A stretch of 64,000 nucleotides of DNA from Chloroflexales bacterium ZM16-3 (GCA_004138175.2 RYFE02000007.1:113743-177742); one strand, 5' to 3'. Shown: positions 18,660 to 27,543, counted from the first letter of the stretch. Program-made: numbers and translations. Notes: generated by a model from the letters alone, not told the origin.

Positions 18660-20594
18660 ATGCAGTATCTGATCTGGCTGATCCCGGCCCTGCCGCTGGT
18701 CGGCTTCCTGCTCAATGTGTTCCTGGTGCGCGACGAGCGCCAGTCTGGCCTGATCGCCAGCGCTATGGTGGTTGGCTCGTTTCTGGCTACTGTGGCCGCC
18801 ACTGTCACCCTGGGCGGCATGCCCGAGGACGCCCGCCGGGTCAGCTCGGTGGCCTGGCAGTGGATCAGCGCGGGAGCCTTCCAGGTGCCCTTCGGCATTA
18901 TGCTCGACCCGCTGACCGCCGTGATGGCGCTGCTGATCACCGGGGTGGGCGGGATCATCCACGTCTACTCAATCGGCTATATGCGCGGCGACGCCCGCGT
19001 GGTGCGCTACTTCGCCTACCTGAACCTGTTCATCACCATGATGCTCGTGCTGGTGATGGCGAACAATATGCTGCTACTTTTCCTGGGATGGGAGGGCGTC
19101 GGCCTCTGTTCGTTCCTGCTGATCGGCCACTGGTTCGAGCGCAAGACGGCCGGCGAGGCGGCGGTGAAGGCGTTTGTGGTCAACCGGATCGGCGACGCCG
19201 CCTTCATCCTGGCCATGCTGGCGATCTACGATAACTTCGGCACGCTGAACTTCTACGAGGTGGCGGCGGGCGGCCAGGCCCAGGCCGGATTCCTGGAGCG
19301 GGTCGGCGAGCTGGCCGGGCGTAGCTTCGGGCCGAGCTGGCAGCCGGTGCTGCTCGTCACCGGGATCGCCTTCCTGCTGCTGGTCGGGGCCACCGGCAAG
19401 TCGGCCCAGATCCCGCTCTTCGTCTGGCTGCCCGACGCGATGGCAGGCCCCACCCCGGTGTCGGCGCTCATCCACGCGGCCACCATGGTCACGGGCGGGG
19501 TCTACCTGATGGCCCGCGCCGAGACGATCTTTATGGCCTCGCAGGCCACGCAGAGCTGGGTGCTCTGGGCGGGCGCGCTGACGGCGCTCATCGGCGCGAC
19601 GGCCGCCGTGGCCCAGTGGGACATCAAGCGGGTGCTGGCCTACTCAACGATCTCGCAGCTCGGCTTTATGGTGGCGGCCTGCGGCGCCGGGGCCTATGTG
19701 GCCGCGATCTTCCACCTGCTCACCCACGGCGTGTTCAAGGCGCTGCTCTTCCTGGGCGCAGGCTCGGTGATCCACGGCACCCGCGATGTTCAGGATATGC
19801 GACGCCTTGGCGGGCTGCGCGAGAAGATGCCGACCACCTTCTGGACCTACATCATCGGCGCGGGCGCGCTGGCCGGCATCGTGCCGCTGGCAGGCTTCTG
19901 GAGCAAGGACGAGATCCTGGGCGGGGTCTCGGCGGGCGGCAATCTGTCGGTCTTCATCTTGCTGTTCCTCTCCTCGCTGCTCACCGCCTTCTACATGGGC
20001 CGCCAGGTGTCTCTGATCTTCTACGGGAACCCGCGCGACCCGGCGGTTCACCCGCACGAGAGCGGCCAGGTGATGACGCTGCCGCTGGTGGTGCTGGCCG
20101 TGGGCGCGCTGATCGCCGGGGCGATCAACCTGCCCTTCGCCGGGCTTGGCCTGCTGAACAGCTGGCTCAGCCCGGTGCTGCACGAGGCACCGAGCGCGAT
20201 CAACCTGGTGCTGGCGAGCTTCGCCACCGCCGGCGCCATCGCCATGAGCTACCTGGGCTGGTGGTTCTATACGAGCCACGCGAGCAAGGTGGTGCCCGGC
20301 AAAGAGGACCCGCTCTACCACTACAGCGGCGATATCTGGGATGGCATGGAGGCGGGCTGGTATATCGACAGCTTCTACGGGCGCACGGTGGTGGCCGGGT
20401 TTAAGTGGCTGGCCAGCTTCTTCTCGCGCGTGTTCGACCCGCAGGGCGTGGACGGGCTGGTGGGCGGCGTGGCCGGCCTCTTCACGTGGGGGGCCAGCGG
20501 GGTGCGCCGAGTCCAGAACGGCTATGTGCGCACCTACGCCCTGGTCTTCACCGTCGGCGTGGTGCTTGTGCTGGGCTATATGGTGCTTAGGTAA
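18660..20594 (+). CDS. nuoL: NADH-quinone oxidoreductase subunit L
   Basis: This 644-residue antiporter-like subunit has about 16 helices. Signature parts are the TM5 Glu region (LLLFLGWEGVGLCSFLLIG), GKSAQIPLFVWLPDAMAGPT with PVSALIHAATMV, and the Lys/His of the central channel in WDIKRVLAYSTISQLGFM. The C-terminal part (DGLVGGVAGLFTWGASGVR plus a final helix) corresponds to the lateral helix end that normally runs along NuoM and NuoN. That is notable since nuoM is missing next to it. Confidence 0.94.
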   Translation: MQYLIWLIPALPLVGFLLNVFLVRDERQSGLIASAMVVGSFLATVAATVTLGGMPEDARRVSSVAWQWISAGAFQVPFGIMLDPLTAVMALLITGVGGIIHVYSIGYMRGDARVVRYFAYLNLFITMMLVLVMANNMLLLFLGWEGVGLCSFLLIGHWFERKTAGEAAVKAFVVNRIGDAAFILAMLAIYDNFGTLNFYEVAAGGQAQAGFLERVGELAGRSFGPSWQPVLLVTGIAFLLLVGATGKSAQIPLFVWLPDAMAGPTPVSALIHAATMVTGGVYLMARAETIFMASQATQSWVLWAGALTALIGATAAVAQWDIKRVLAYSTISQLGFMVAACGAGAYVAAIFHLLTHGVFKALLFLGAGSVIHGTRDVQDMRRLGGLREKMPTTFWTYIIGAGALAGIVPLAGFWSKDEILGGVSAGGNLSVFILLFLSSLLTAFYMGRQVSLIFYGNPRDPAVHPHESGQVMTLPLVVLAVGALIAGAINLPFAGLGLLNSWLSPVLHEAPSAINLVLASFATAGAIAMSYLGWWFYTSHASKVVPGKEDPLYHYSGDIWDGMEAGWYIDSFYGRTVVAGFKWLASFFSRVFDPQGVDGLVGGVAGLFTWGASGVRRVQNGYVRTYALVFTVGVVLVLGYMVLR

Positions 20595-20652
20595 TTGTAG
20601 ATTGCAGATTGCAGATTGCACAATCTGCAATCTGCAATCTACAATCTGCAAT
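20594..20652. repeat. Inverted heptanucleotide repeats in nuoL-nuoN gap
   Basis: Left copies of attgcag face right copies of caatctg, giving a long hairpin that makes up most of the 78-base gap. This is where nuoM would be expected. Confidence 0.85.
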
Positions 20653-20672
20653 CCTGACGCTGCGAGAGTTTC

Positions 20673-22157
20673 ATGCAACCTATTGATATGCCCGCCGTAA
20701 ACCTATCCCTGCTCGCGCCGATGCTGATCATCTTCGGCTGGGCTGCCGTCCTGCTGCTGGTGGATGTCTTCGCCATCCCGGAGGGCAACAAGAAGCTGAC
20801 CGGCTACCTGGCGATCATCGGCATGGCGGTGGCCGGGCTGGCCGGGCTGCCCCTGTGGGGCGCGAGCGAGCAGGGTCTCAGCACCTTCGGCGGAATGCTC
20901 ATGCTCGACCGCTACGCCCTGACGCTGACCTGGATCTTCCTGATGGTCGGCGCGCTGAGCGTGCTGATGTCGCTGGGCTACCTCCAGCGCCAGGGGATCG
21001 AGCAGGGCGAGTTCTACCCGCTGGTGCTGTTCGCCGTGGGCGCGATGATTCTGCTGGCCCAGGGAGCGAACCTGATCGTGATCTTCCTGGGCATCGAGCT
21101 GCTCTCGTTGACGCTCTACATCCTGACCGGCTTCGCCTACCCGCGCGTCACCTCCGAGGAGGCGGCGATGAAGTACCTGGTGCTTGGCGCCTTCGCCGCC
21201 GGGTTCTTCGTCTACGGGATCGCCCTGATCTACGGGGCCACCGGCACGCTTAGCCTGGCCGGGATCGCCGCGTACCTCGGGCGGCAGACGCTGGTGGCCG
21301 TTGACCAGACCCTGCTGCTGGCCGGGTCGGGCCTCGTGCTGGTCGCCTTAGGCTTTAAGGTGGCCCTGGTGCCCTTCCACATGTGGACGCCGGATGTCTA
21401 CGAGGGGTCGCCGACGCCGGTGGCGGCCTTTATGAGCGTGGGCACCAAGGGTGCGGCGCTGGCCGCCCTGCTGCGCATCCTCACCCAGGCCCTGCCGTCG
21501 CTCCAGCCGATCTGGCTGCCGCTGCTGGCCACGCTGGCCGCCCTGACGATGCTGCTGGGCAGCCTGGGGGCGATCGCCCAGCGCAATATGAAGCGCATGC
21601 TGGCCTACTCAAGCATCAGCCACGCCGGCTACCTCCTGCTCGGCGTGATCGTGGCCTCTACGCAGACGCGCGGCACCGAGGCGTTTCTCTTCTACCTGCT
21701 GTCCTACGCCCTGACCAACCTGGGCGCCTTCGCGGTGCTGGTGGCCCTAGAGCAGCACGGCGAGCTGGCCTGGAGCCTAGACTCCTACGCCGGACTTGGC
21801 CGACGCAAGCCGCTGCTGGCCGTGGCCATGGCCGTGTTCATGTTCTCGCTGGCCGGCGTCCCGCCGACGGCCGGGTTCATGGGCAAGCTCTACGTCTTCA
21901 GCGCCGCCTGGTCGGGCGGGCTGGGCTGGCTGGCCCTGATCGGCGTGATCAGCAGCGCGGCGTCGGCCTTCTTCTACCTGCGCCTCATCTCCCGCATGTT
22001 CATGCAGGAGTCGCCCGAAGGCGTGCCGACAACTGAGGTGAGCCGTGGGGTAGGTGTCGATATCTGGGTCGCCGTGGCCGCCACCCTGCTGATCGGCCTG
22101 GTGCCCGCGCCCTTCATCACTCTGATCGAGCGCTCGCTGGTGGCCGCCGGGTCGTAG
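20673..22157 (+). CDS. nuoN: NADH-quinone oxidoreductase subunit N
   Basis: This 494-residue antiporter-like subunit is NuoN and not NuoM. Evidence is the NuoN-type AAMKYLVLGAFAAGFFVYGI segment, ALIYGATGTLSLAGI, and FHMWTPDVYEGSPTPVAAF with a Lys a few residues later (SVGTKGAALAALLR). The TM5 Glu is in FLGIELLSLTLYILTGF. A second ATG at 20688 is possible. It is the last nuo gene; a hairpin and a repeat follow. Confidence 0.93.
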   Translation: MQPIDMPAVNLSLLAPMLIIFGWAAVLLLVDVFAIPEGNKKLTGYLAIIGMAVAGLAGLPLWGASEQGLSTFGGMLMLDRYALTLTWIFLMVGALSVLMSLGYLQRQGIEQGEFYPLVLFAVGAMILLAQGANLIVIFLGIELLSLTLYILTGFAYPRVTSEEAAMKYLVLGAFAAGFFVYGIALIYGATGTLSLAGIAAYLGRQTLVAVDQTLLLAGSGLVLVALGFKVALVPFHMWTPDVYEGSPTPVAAFMSVGTKGAALAALLRILTQALPSLQPIWLPLLATLAALTMLLGSLGAIAQRNMKRMLAYSSISHAGYLLLGVIVASTQTRGTEAFLFYLLSYALTNLGAFAVLVALEQHGELAWSLDSYAGLGRRKPLLAVAMAVFMFSLAGVPPTAGFMGKLYVFSAAWSGGLGWLALIGVISSAASAFFYLRLISRMFMQESPEGVPTTEVSRGVGVDIWVAVAATLLIGLVPAPFITLIERSLVAAGS

Positions 22158-22158
22158 G

Positions 22159-22201
22159 GCGATTGGGGGTTGGGGGTTGGAGGTTGGGGGTTGGGGGTTG
22201 C
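22159..22201. repeat. Heptanucleotide repeat, unit ttggggg
   Basis: About six tandem copies of ttggggg (one ttggagg variant) directly follow the nuoN stop. The same unit recurs at 42828 inside a gene and near 44640. Confidence 0.85.
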
Positions 22202-22274
22202 CGCCCCCATCACTCAGCATTCAACACTCAGACAAGGTTTCAGGATGGCCAGTTTTACTTTACAATCTCGCAAT

Positions 22275-22355
22275 GCCCTCACCCCCTGCCCCTCTCCCAA
22301 AGGGAGAGGGGAGTTCGGGCTCCCTCTCCCTTTGGGAGAGGGCTGGGGTGAGGGC
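22275..22355. repeat. Long hairpin repeat (family D), second copy
   Basis: gccctcaccccctgcccctc faces gagagggctggggtgagggc with an inner tccc/ggga stem. It lies between nuoN and the SURF1 gene and may serve as the operon terminator, though no T run follows. Confidence 0.8.
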
Positions 22356-22405
22356 TGCCCGGCGGCAAACGGTAAAGCTGCTACGAACCATGTCTCAACA
22401 CGCAT

Positions 22406-23158
22406 ATGAAACACCCCCTCCTGCGCCCCAGCTGGCTTATCCGCCACGCCTTCGCGCTGCTGATCTTCATCACCATGATCGGCCTGGGCATCTGGCAGCT
22501 TGATCGGCTCGGGCAGCGGCGGGCCGCCAATGCCGCGCGGCAGGCCGTGCTCGACCAGAGCCCGGTCGCGCTCAGCGGCGACCCCGACGCGGGCCTCGCC
22601 CTTGTGGGGCGGCGGGTGCGGGCCAGCGGCACCTACCTGAATGCGCAGAGCGTCATCCTGCGCGGCCAGAAGTCCGACAGCGGCGTGGACGGCGTTCACC
22701 TGCTGACCCCGCTCCAGCTGAGCGGCGGCGATGTGGCGGTGATCGTGGATCGCGGCTGGCTGCCTGCCGGGCAGGCAGCCCCCGAGGCGCGCGGGGCCTT
22801 CGCGATCGACCGCGAGGTGACGGTCGAGGGCGTCGCGCTGATCGGCCAGTCCCGGCCCGACGCGCTGCTGGCCTCGATGGACCTGGCCATGCCGGGCGAG
22901 ACCCGTATCGACGCCTGGCTGCGGGTGGACATCGGCAAGATGCAGGCCCAGATCGACGCCCCGCTGCTGCCGGTCTATATCGAGCAGTTGCCCTCTGCCG
23001 CCGGGCCGCGCCTGCCCCTGCCTGCCGACCCGCGTAAGCTCGACGAGGGGCCGCACCTGAGCTACGCGCTCCAGTGGTTCGCCTTCTCGGTCATCCTGGC
23101 CGTCGTCTACGCGGGGCTTATGCGCCAGGAGCTACGGCGCATCGGCAGGGCGGGGTGA
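22406..23158 (+). CDS. SURF1-family cytochrome oxidase assembly protein
   Basis: This 250-residue protein has one membrane helix at each end (about residues 13-32 and 225-243) and a periplasmic domain between them, the standard SURF1 design. FITMIGLGIWQLDRLGQRRA is the conserved N-terminal helix and exit. VIVDRGWLPAG is the central signature, and HLSYALQWFAFSVILAVVY is the C-terminal helix with the conserved His-x-x-Tyr-Ala-x-Gln-Trp. SURF1 helps insert heme a into the oxidase. Its place after nuo fits an aerobic respiratory theme, although no oxidase subunit gene is in the window. Confidence 0.88.
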   Translation: MKHPLLRPSWLIRHAFALLIFITMIGLGIWQLDRLGQRRAANAARQAVLDQSPVALSGDPDAGLALVGRRVRASGTYLNAQSVILRGQKSDSGVDGVHLLTPLQLSGGDVAVIVDRGWLPAGQAAPEARGAFAIDREVTVEGVALIGQSRPDALLASMDLAMPGETRIDAWLRVDIGKMQAQIDAPLLPVYIEQLPSAAGPRLPLPADPRKLDEGPHLSYALQWFAFSVILAVVYAGLMRQELRRIGRAG

Positions 23159-23172
23159 GATCTGCTAGACTT

Positions 23173-23193
23173 GAAGGGGACAGGGGACAGGTA
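23173..23193. repeat. Heptanucleotide repeat, unit ggggaca x2-3
   Basis: A second occurrence of the unit at 1022, in the gap between the SURF1 and thioredoxin genes. The rest of this roughly 210-base gap holds no feature that I recognise. Confidence 0.7.
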
Positions 23194-23367
23194 ACGGATG
23201 CGAGCTATCAGGCATCAAAAATGAGGTATTGTAGAGATCGTTCTGATGCGTTTCTCCACAATCGCCCGGAGGCTGGAAGCCGCGGGCTAGGGTCGAGGCC
23301 GCGTAGGCGGCCTTTGCAAACAAATAGCCCGCCCGTGTACGGGCCGGGCAGGCAAGAGGAATCAACA

Positions 23368-24219
23368 ATGCTGAGCGAAGTAAATCAGAAGCCGACAACC
23401 CAGCGGCAGCCGACTGTGATCGAGGTAGATGAGGCCAACTTTGAGCAAGAGGTGATGGCCCGCTCGAAAGATGTCCCCGTGGTGATCGACTTCTGGGCAC
23501 CCTGGTGCGGGCCGTGCCGTACGCTGGGGCCAACCCTAGAGCGACTGGCCAGCGAGGCGAAGGGCGAGTGGGTGCTCGCCAAGGTGAATGTGGACGAGAA
23601 CCAGCGCCTCGCCGGAAGCTTCCAGGTCCAAAGCATCCCGGCCGTCAAGGCGGTTCACAACGGCAAGATCGTCGATGAGTTCGTCGGCGCGCTGCCCGAG
23701 CCGCAGGTGAAGACCTGGCTCAAGCGATTCCTCCCGCAGAAGGGCGGCTCGCTGCTGGAGGCCGCCCAGGCCATGGAGACGAGCGACCCGCAGGGCGCGG
23801 CCGCGCGCTACCGGCTACTCCTCGGCGAGGACCCGCAGAATGAGGGGGCGCTGTTCAGCCTTGGGCGCCTGCTGACGCTTGAGGGCGAGTCCGAGGGGCT
23901 GGAGGCGCTGCGGCAGGTTCCGGCGGGCACGCCATTCTACGCCCGCGCCCAGGCCATGCTGCCCCTGGCCGACTTCCTGGCCGCCGCCGACCAGCCCGCC
24001 GAGGGCAACTCGGCGGAGCGCTACCGGCAGGCCGCCGGCCTCGCGCGGAGCGGTGCCTACTCTGGGGCCATGAGCGAGCTGCTGGCGATTATCGCTCGCG
24101 ACCGGGCCTTCCACGACGATGGCGCGCGCAAGGCGCTGCTCGGGCTGTTCGCCGCCCTCGGCGACGAGGACCCGCTGGTGCCGGCCCACCGCCGCAAGCT
24201 GGCCAATACGCTGTTCTAA
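23368..24219 (+). CDS. Thioredoxin-domain protein with TPR-like C-terminus (CnoX/YbbN type)
   Basis: This 283-residue protein has a thioredoxin fold at about residues 15-115 with an intact WCGPC redox site (FWAPWCGPCRTL) and the cis-Pro in VQSIPAVKAV. The remaining residues of about 125-283 are helical repeats resembling the tetratricopeptide part of CnoX, a chaperone-linked holdase. Unlike the E. coli protein, which lacks the second active-site Cys, both Cys are present, so thiol-disulfide exchange is likely. ATG 23368 follows agagga at good spacing; the longer upstream frame is unsupported. A hairpin terminator separates it from the convergent GH57 gene. Confidence 0.87.
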   Translation: MLSEVNQKPTTQRQPTVIEVDEANFEQEVMARSKDVPVVIDFWAPWCGPCRTLGPTLERLASEAKGEWVLAKVNVDENQRLAGSFQVQSIPAVKAVHNGKIVDEFVGALPEPQVKTWLKRFLPQKGGSLLEAAQAMETSDPQGAAARYRLLLGEDPQNEGALFSLGRLLTLEGESEGLEALRQVPAGTPFYARAQAMLPLADFLAAADQPAEGNSAERYRQAAGLARSGAYSGAMSELLAIIARDRAFHDDGARKALLGLFAALGDEDPLVPAHRRKLANTLF

Positions 24220-24224
24220 TCAGC

Positions 24225-24280
24225 AATGGGCCACGAATAAACGAATGGCATAGGTGCCATTCGTTTATTCGTGGCCCATT
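24225..24280. terminator. 26-bp perfect hairpin between convergent genes
   Basis: Perfect 26-base arms (aatgggccacgaataaacga... and complement) with a tagg loop fill the gap between the thioredoxin gene and the GH57 gene. It can act in both directions. No clear T run is present, so termination is inferred from position. Confidence 0.6.
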
Positions 24281-24285
24281 CGTAG

Positions 24286-25755
24286 TCATGGCGCAAAGAT
24301 GCGGTAGTTGAGGTTAGGGAACGGCCCGTCCAGCTCCTCAAGTTGATCCAGCAAGAAGCGGTCGGTCGGGCCAATGTGATCCATGCGGGCTATTGCGATC
24401 AGCTGGTCGAAGCGATCAAGATAGATCTGCCAGCGCTCGTGCTGCTCTGTCGCCAAGCCGGTGGCTACCAGCGCCTCGGGCCAGTCGCTCGTCTGGGCCA
24501 GCATCAGCTCGCGGGCGGCTTGGTTCAGCGCCCGCTCCTGGTCGGCCTCGGCGCTCGGGAACTCGTCCGCCGCATGCACCATCGTCTCTTCGGCGGCGTG
24601 GATTGCCCGCCAGTACCCCTCTGTCTCCGGCCCCTGCCATATGCTGTGCCCATCCTCTCCCCACGACCCGCCCCGTAGGCTCACTCGCTGCCGGGGCCGC
24701 TGCGCCCGCAGGTACTCTCCCGGCGTGGTCAGGGTTAGCGCCGGGTGGGTGGCGCAGAGCGTCAGCACAGCCTGGAGCCAGGTCGGCCCCTCAAACCACG
24801 TCGTCCCGATCAGGGCTGCGTCTAGCGGAACCAGCACCAGATCGCCGGGCGCGCGACGCTCACTCTCGGCCACAAGCATGCTTACAAAGTGGCTGGCGTG
24901 CTCCTGGGCGCGGCGCAGGGCGTGGTAGGGGTCGTAGGGCTGTGGCGCGCTCATGCCAATCGCATGGTATCCGCCCGGGTCGCTCGGGTCGCGGTAGAGC
25001 GGGTCGCCGACATAGCCTAGCTCAGGCGTCCAAATATGCTGGGCGAGCGACTCGTCGGGGGTGATGGCGGCCAGCCGGCGGCCCTCGACCAGAACCGGCC
25101 CAGGCTCTACATCGGGCGGGAAGCTGCTCGGGTCAACCACAACATAACGCACCCCGACATCGCTGATCGCCCCCTCGATGCCGGGCCGCCAGCCGTCGCC
25201 GGGCAGCCACATACCCTCGGGTCGGCCCAGCGTTCGCGCCGTATGCAGCACACCGTGCTCGATCTGGGCGCGCACTGACTCCTCGCGCCCCAGCAGCGGC
25301 AGGTAGGCATGGGTGGCAGCGCCAGCCAGGGGCTCGATCACCCGCGCGACCACAAGCTCGCGCAGGCGCTGGGCCAGGTTGCGGTTGTAGCGGTTGGTGA
25401 AGCTGCGCAGAGCCTGGTGGCTCCACTCTAGGTAGAAGCGGGCCAGGTAGCTTCCATGGCGGTTCTCCTCCTCATCAAAGAGCCGCAGATCTTCGTTGCG
25501 ACGCTCCAGCCGCTCGTCCATCCAGAGCATAAAGTGCTTCTGCACCACCGGGTCGGCCAGCTGCTCCACCAGCAGCGGCGAGCATGCCGCAGCCACACGC
25601 GGCTGTAGCCCGGTGGTCTGGAGGTCGCCGAGCAGATCGAGCAGTGGAATAAGCCCCTGAGCGATCAGCTCGTGCAGGGGCTCCTCGCCTGTGGGCTGTC
25701 GCCCGGCGCGCCGCAGGTACGGCGCGTGGGCGATGATCAAGAAGGAGACAAACAC
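24286..25755 (-). CDS. GH57-family protein resembling 1,4-alpha-glucan branching enzyme, catalytic Glu missing
   Basis: This 489-residue protein matches GH57 branching enzymes in length and order: an N-terminal APYLRRAGRQPTGEE, then RVAAACSPLLVEQLADP, THAYLPLLGREE, a WLP motif, and a WFEGPTWL segment before the helical C-terminal domain. The nucleophile motif normally reads WLPE; here it is WLPGDGWRPGIE, so Glu is replaced by Gly. The first His of the usual HAHLPY is also lost (IIAHAPY). The acid/base Asp may remain (VPLDAALIGTTWFEG). It is therefore probably not a standard branching enzyme; it might be a glucan-binding or regulatory relative. The start is GTG 25755 with aaggag upstream. It lies next to a kinase gene on the same strand; glgX is 20 kb away. 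Confidence 0.82.
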   Translation of the reverse strand: MFVSFLIIAHAPYLRRAGRQPTGEEPLHELIAQGLIPLLDLLGDLQTTGLQPRVAAACSPLLVEQLADPVVQKHFMLWMDERLERRNEDLRLFDEEENRHGSYLARFYLEWSHQALRSFTNRYNRNLAQRLRELVVARVIEPLAGAATHAYLPLLGREESVRAQIEHGVLHTARTLGRPEGMWLPGDGWRPGIEGAISDVGVRYVVVDPSSFPPDVEPGPVLVEGRRLAAITPDESLAQHIWTPELGYVGDPLYRDPSDPGGYHAIGMSAPQPYDPYHALRRAQEHASHFVSMLVAESERRAPGDLVLVPLDAALIGTTWFEGPTWLQAVLTLCATHPALTLTTPGEYLRAQRPRQRVSLRGGSWGEDGHSIWQGPETEGYWRAIHAAEETMVHAADEFPSAEADQERALNQAARELMLAQTSDWPEALVATGLATEQHERWQIYLDRFDQLIAIARMDHIGPTDRFLLDQLEELDGPFPNLNYRIFAP

Positions 25756-25765
25756 GCCTTCTCCT

Positions 25766-25785
25766 TAATTGCAGATTGCAGATTG
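25766..25785. repeat. Heptanucleotide repeat (attgcag)
   Basis: Two to three copies of attgcag lie between the kinase and GH57 genes. Confidence 0.7.
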
Positions 25786-25836
25786 TGTGCGGTCGGTTTC
25801 GCCACGATCCAGTCGTTCGGTTCTTGCAGTACTGCG

Positions 25837-27417
25837 CTACGGGTACGGTGTCTCCGCCACCGGCGATCCGATGATCGTTGAGGTATCGCTGAGTATCGGG
25901 GTATCGCTGAGTATCGGGGTATCGCTGAGTATCGGGGTATCGCTGAGTATCGGGGTATCGCTGAGTATCGGGGTGTCGCTGGGCGGGGCCAGGGTCTCGC
26001 TCGGCGTCGGGGTGTCGCTGGGCGGGGCCAGGGTCTCGCTTGGCGTCGGGGTCTCGCTTGGCGGAACCGGTACGAGCGAGGGCGGTACTGGCACCGGCGA
26101 CGGCGGCGGCACAATTGTCGGTTTAGGAGGAGCGGGGGTGTCGCTGGGGGACGGCGGGGTCTCGCTGGGCACCGGGGTGTCGCTGGGCGGGGCCAGGGTC
26201 TCGCTCGGCGGTAGCGCGATGGTCGGGCTGGGCAGGCTGGCCGTGGGCGCAGCGGTGGGCGTGCCGCCGCGAGCCATCCCCTGGGCCACAGTGAAGAGCA
26301 ACAGCAGAGTCAGCACTACCAGCACGCCGCCGATCAGCAGCATCGCTGGCGTGCTAGGGTTCGCGGCCTGGCTCCCTGCGGGCGCGTGGTTCTCCCTGGC
26401 CAGCTGGCGGGCGCTTGGCTGGATAGCCTCGGATACGGGTTGGGGGCGCGGGGCGACCGGGCGGGAGGCTGCGGGTGGGAGGGGTGCCGGCTGGGGGCGC
26501 GGTGGCGGTGGCGGCGTAGGCGGCAGGCCGCTCGACAGCGGGGCCGCCACCAGCGCCGCGATCTGATCGCGGCTGGCGATAGGCGTGTCGTAGCGGCGGG
26601 CCACCTCGCGCAGCGCCTCGACGAGCTCGACCCCGCTCGGGTAGCGGCTCTCCGGGCGCTTGGCGAGCGCCTGGGCCAGCACCAGATCAAGCTCGCCAGG
26701 CAGGTAGGCCAGCACGCTGGTGGGCGGCGGCGGCGAGAGCTGAGCGTGGGCGACGATCAGCTGCGGGGTAGCCCCCGAGAAAGGCACGCGCCCAGTGACG
26801 ATCTCGTAGGCCACCACACCCAGCGAGTAGAGGTCGCTGCGCCCATCCACACGCCGGGCCTCAGCCTGCTCGGGCGAGATATACTCGGGCGTGCCCATGA
26901 AGACGCCGGTGCGGGTTAGCCGCTCGCTATCGGCGTCGGGCGTTTGGGCGATGCCAAAGTCGGTCAGCATCACCCGGCCCGTCGTATCGACCATGATATT
27001 ATGGGGCTTCACATCGCGGTGGACGGCCCCCTGCGCGTGGGCGAAGTCGAGGGCGTGGGCCACCGGGTCGAGGATGCTGACCGCGTAGCCAAGGCCGAGA
27101 GTGGCCTGCTCATTGAGGATACTGTGCAGGGTCCGACCGTCGATGAACTCCATCGCGATATAGTGCAGCCCATCCTGCTCACCCACATCGTAGATGGTCA
27201 CGATGTTGGGGTGGCGTAGGCCAGCGGCGGTGCGGGCCTCGCGCTCGAAGCGCTGCACGAACTCAGGGTCCATACTGAGCTGCGCGGCCAACACCTTGAT
27301 CGCAACTGGGCGCTTAAGCAGTGTATCGACGGCGCGGTAAACCCGCGCCATGCCCCCTCGGCCCAGCTCGGCGCGGATCTCGTAACGGCCCAGCCGACGT
27401 CCGAGTAAGTTGGTCAC
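25837..27417 (-). CDS. Transmembrane Ser/Thr protein kinase (PknB type)
   Basis: This 526-residue protein has a kinase domain at about 11-275: P-loop ELGRGGMARVY, catalytic Lys K41 (VAIK), HRDVKPHN with D135, DFG at 153-155 and the PEYISPEQ activation-loop end. A Pro-rich juxtamembrane stretch (300-330) leads to one membrane helix at 358-380. The outside tail of about 145 residues is entirely Pro/Ser/Thr/Asp (SETLAPPSDTP-like) and ends with five copies of the 6-residue repeat SDTPIL, encoded by nearly identical 18-base units at about 25880-25980. It lacks PASTA domains. It is divergent from an FHA-containing regulator, which is a likely phospho-target. Confidence 0.92.
   Translation of the reverse strand: MTNLLGRRLGRYEIRAELGRGGMARVYRAVDTLLKRPVAIKVLAAQLSMDPEFVQRFEREARTAAGLRHPNIVTIYDVGEQDGLHYIAMEFIDGRTLHSILNEQATLGLGYAVSILDPVAHALDFAHAQGAVHRDVKPHNIMVDTTGRVMLTDFGIAQTPDADSERLTRTGVFMGTPEYISPEQAEARRVDGRSDLYSLGVVAYEIVTGRVPFSGATPQLIVAHAQLSPPPPTSVLAYLPGELDLVLAQALAKRPESRYPSGVELVEALREVARRYDTPIASRDQIAALVAAPLSSGLPPTPPPPPRPQPAPLPPAASRPVAPRPQPVSEAIQPSARQLARENHAPAGSQAANPSTPAMLLIGGVLVVLTLLLLFTVAQGMARGGTPTAAPTASLPSPTIALPPSETLAPPSDTPVPSETPPSPSDTPAPPKPTIVPPPSPVPVPPSLVPVPPSETPTPSETLAPPSDTPTPSETLAPPSDTPILSDTPILSDTPILSDTPILSDTPILSDTSTIIGSPVAETPYP
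25880..25982. repeat. 18-bp tandem repeat inside kinase gene
   Basis: Five nearly identical 18-base units (gtatcgctgagtatcggg in plus-strand reading) encode SDTPIL repeats at the kinase C-terminus. Their identity suggests recent expansion. Confidence 0.85.
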
Positions 27418-27543
27418 AGCGTGGACTCCTGAGATTCGGGCAAGATAGCTGGAACAATCGGCGCGGCCCTAACGTCTACCTGAGACAGAGGATGATCACC
27501 TCTGGCGTCACCGTGCGCCAACGTGGTATTTTCATCTCCCAGA

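Noticed and set aside
20673..22157. nuoM instead of nuoN
   Set aside because: AAMKYLVLGAFAAGF and FHMWTPDVYEGSPTPV are NuoN-type signatures.
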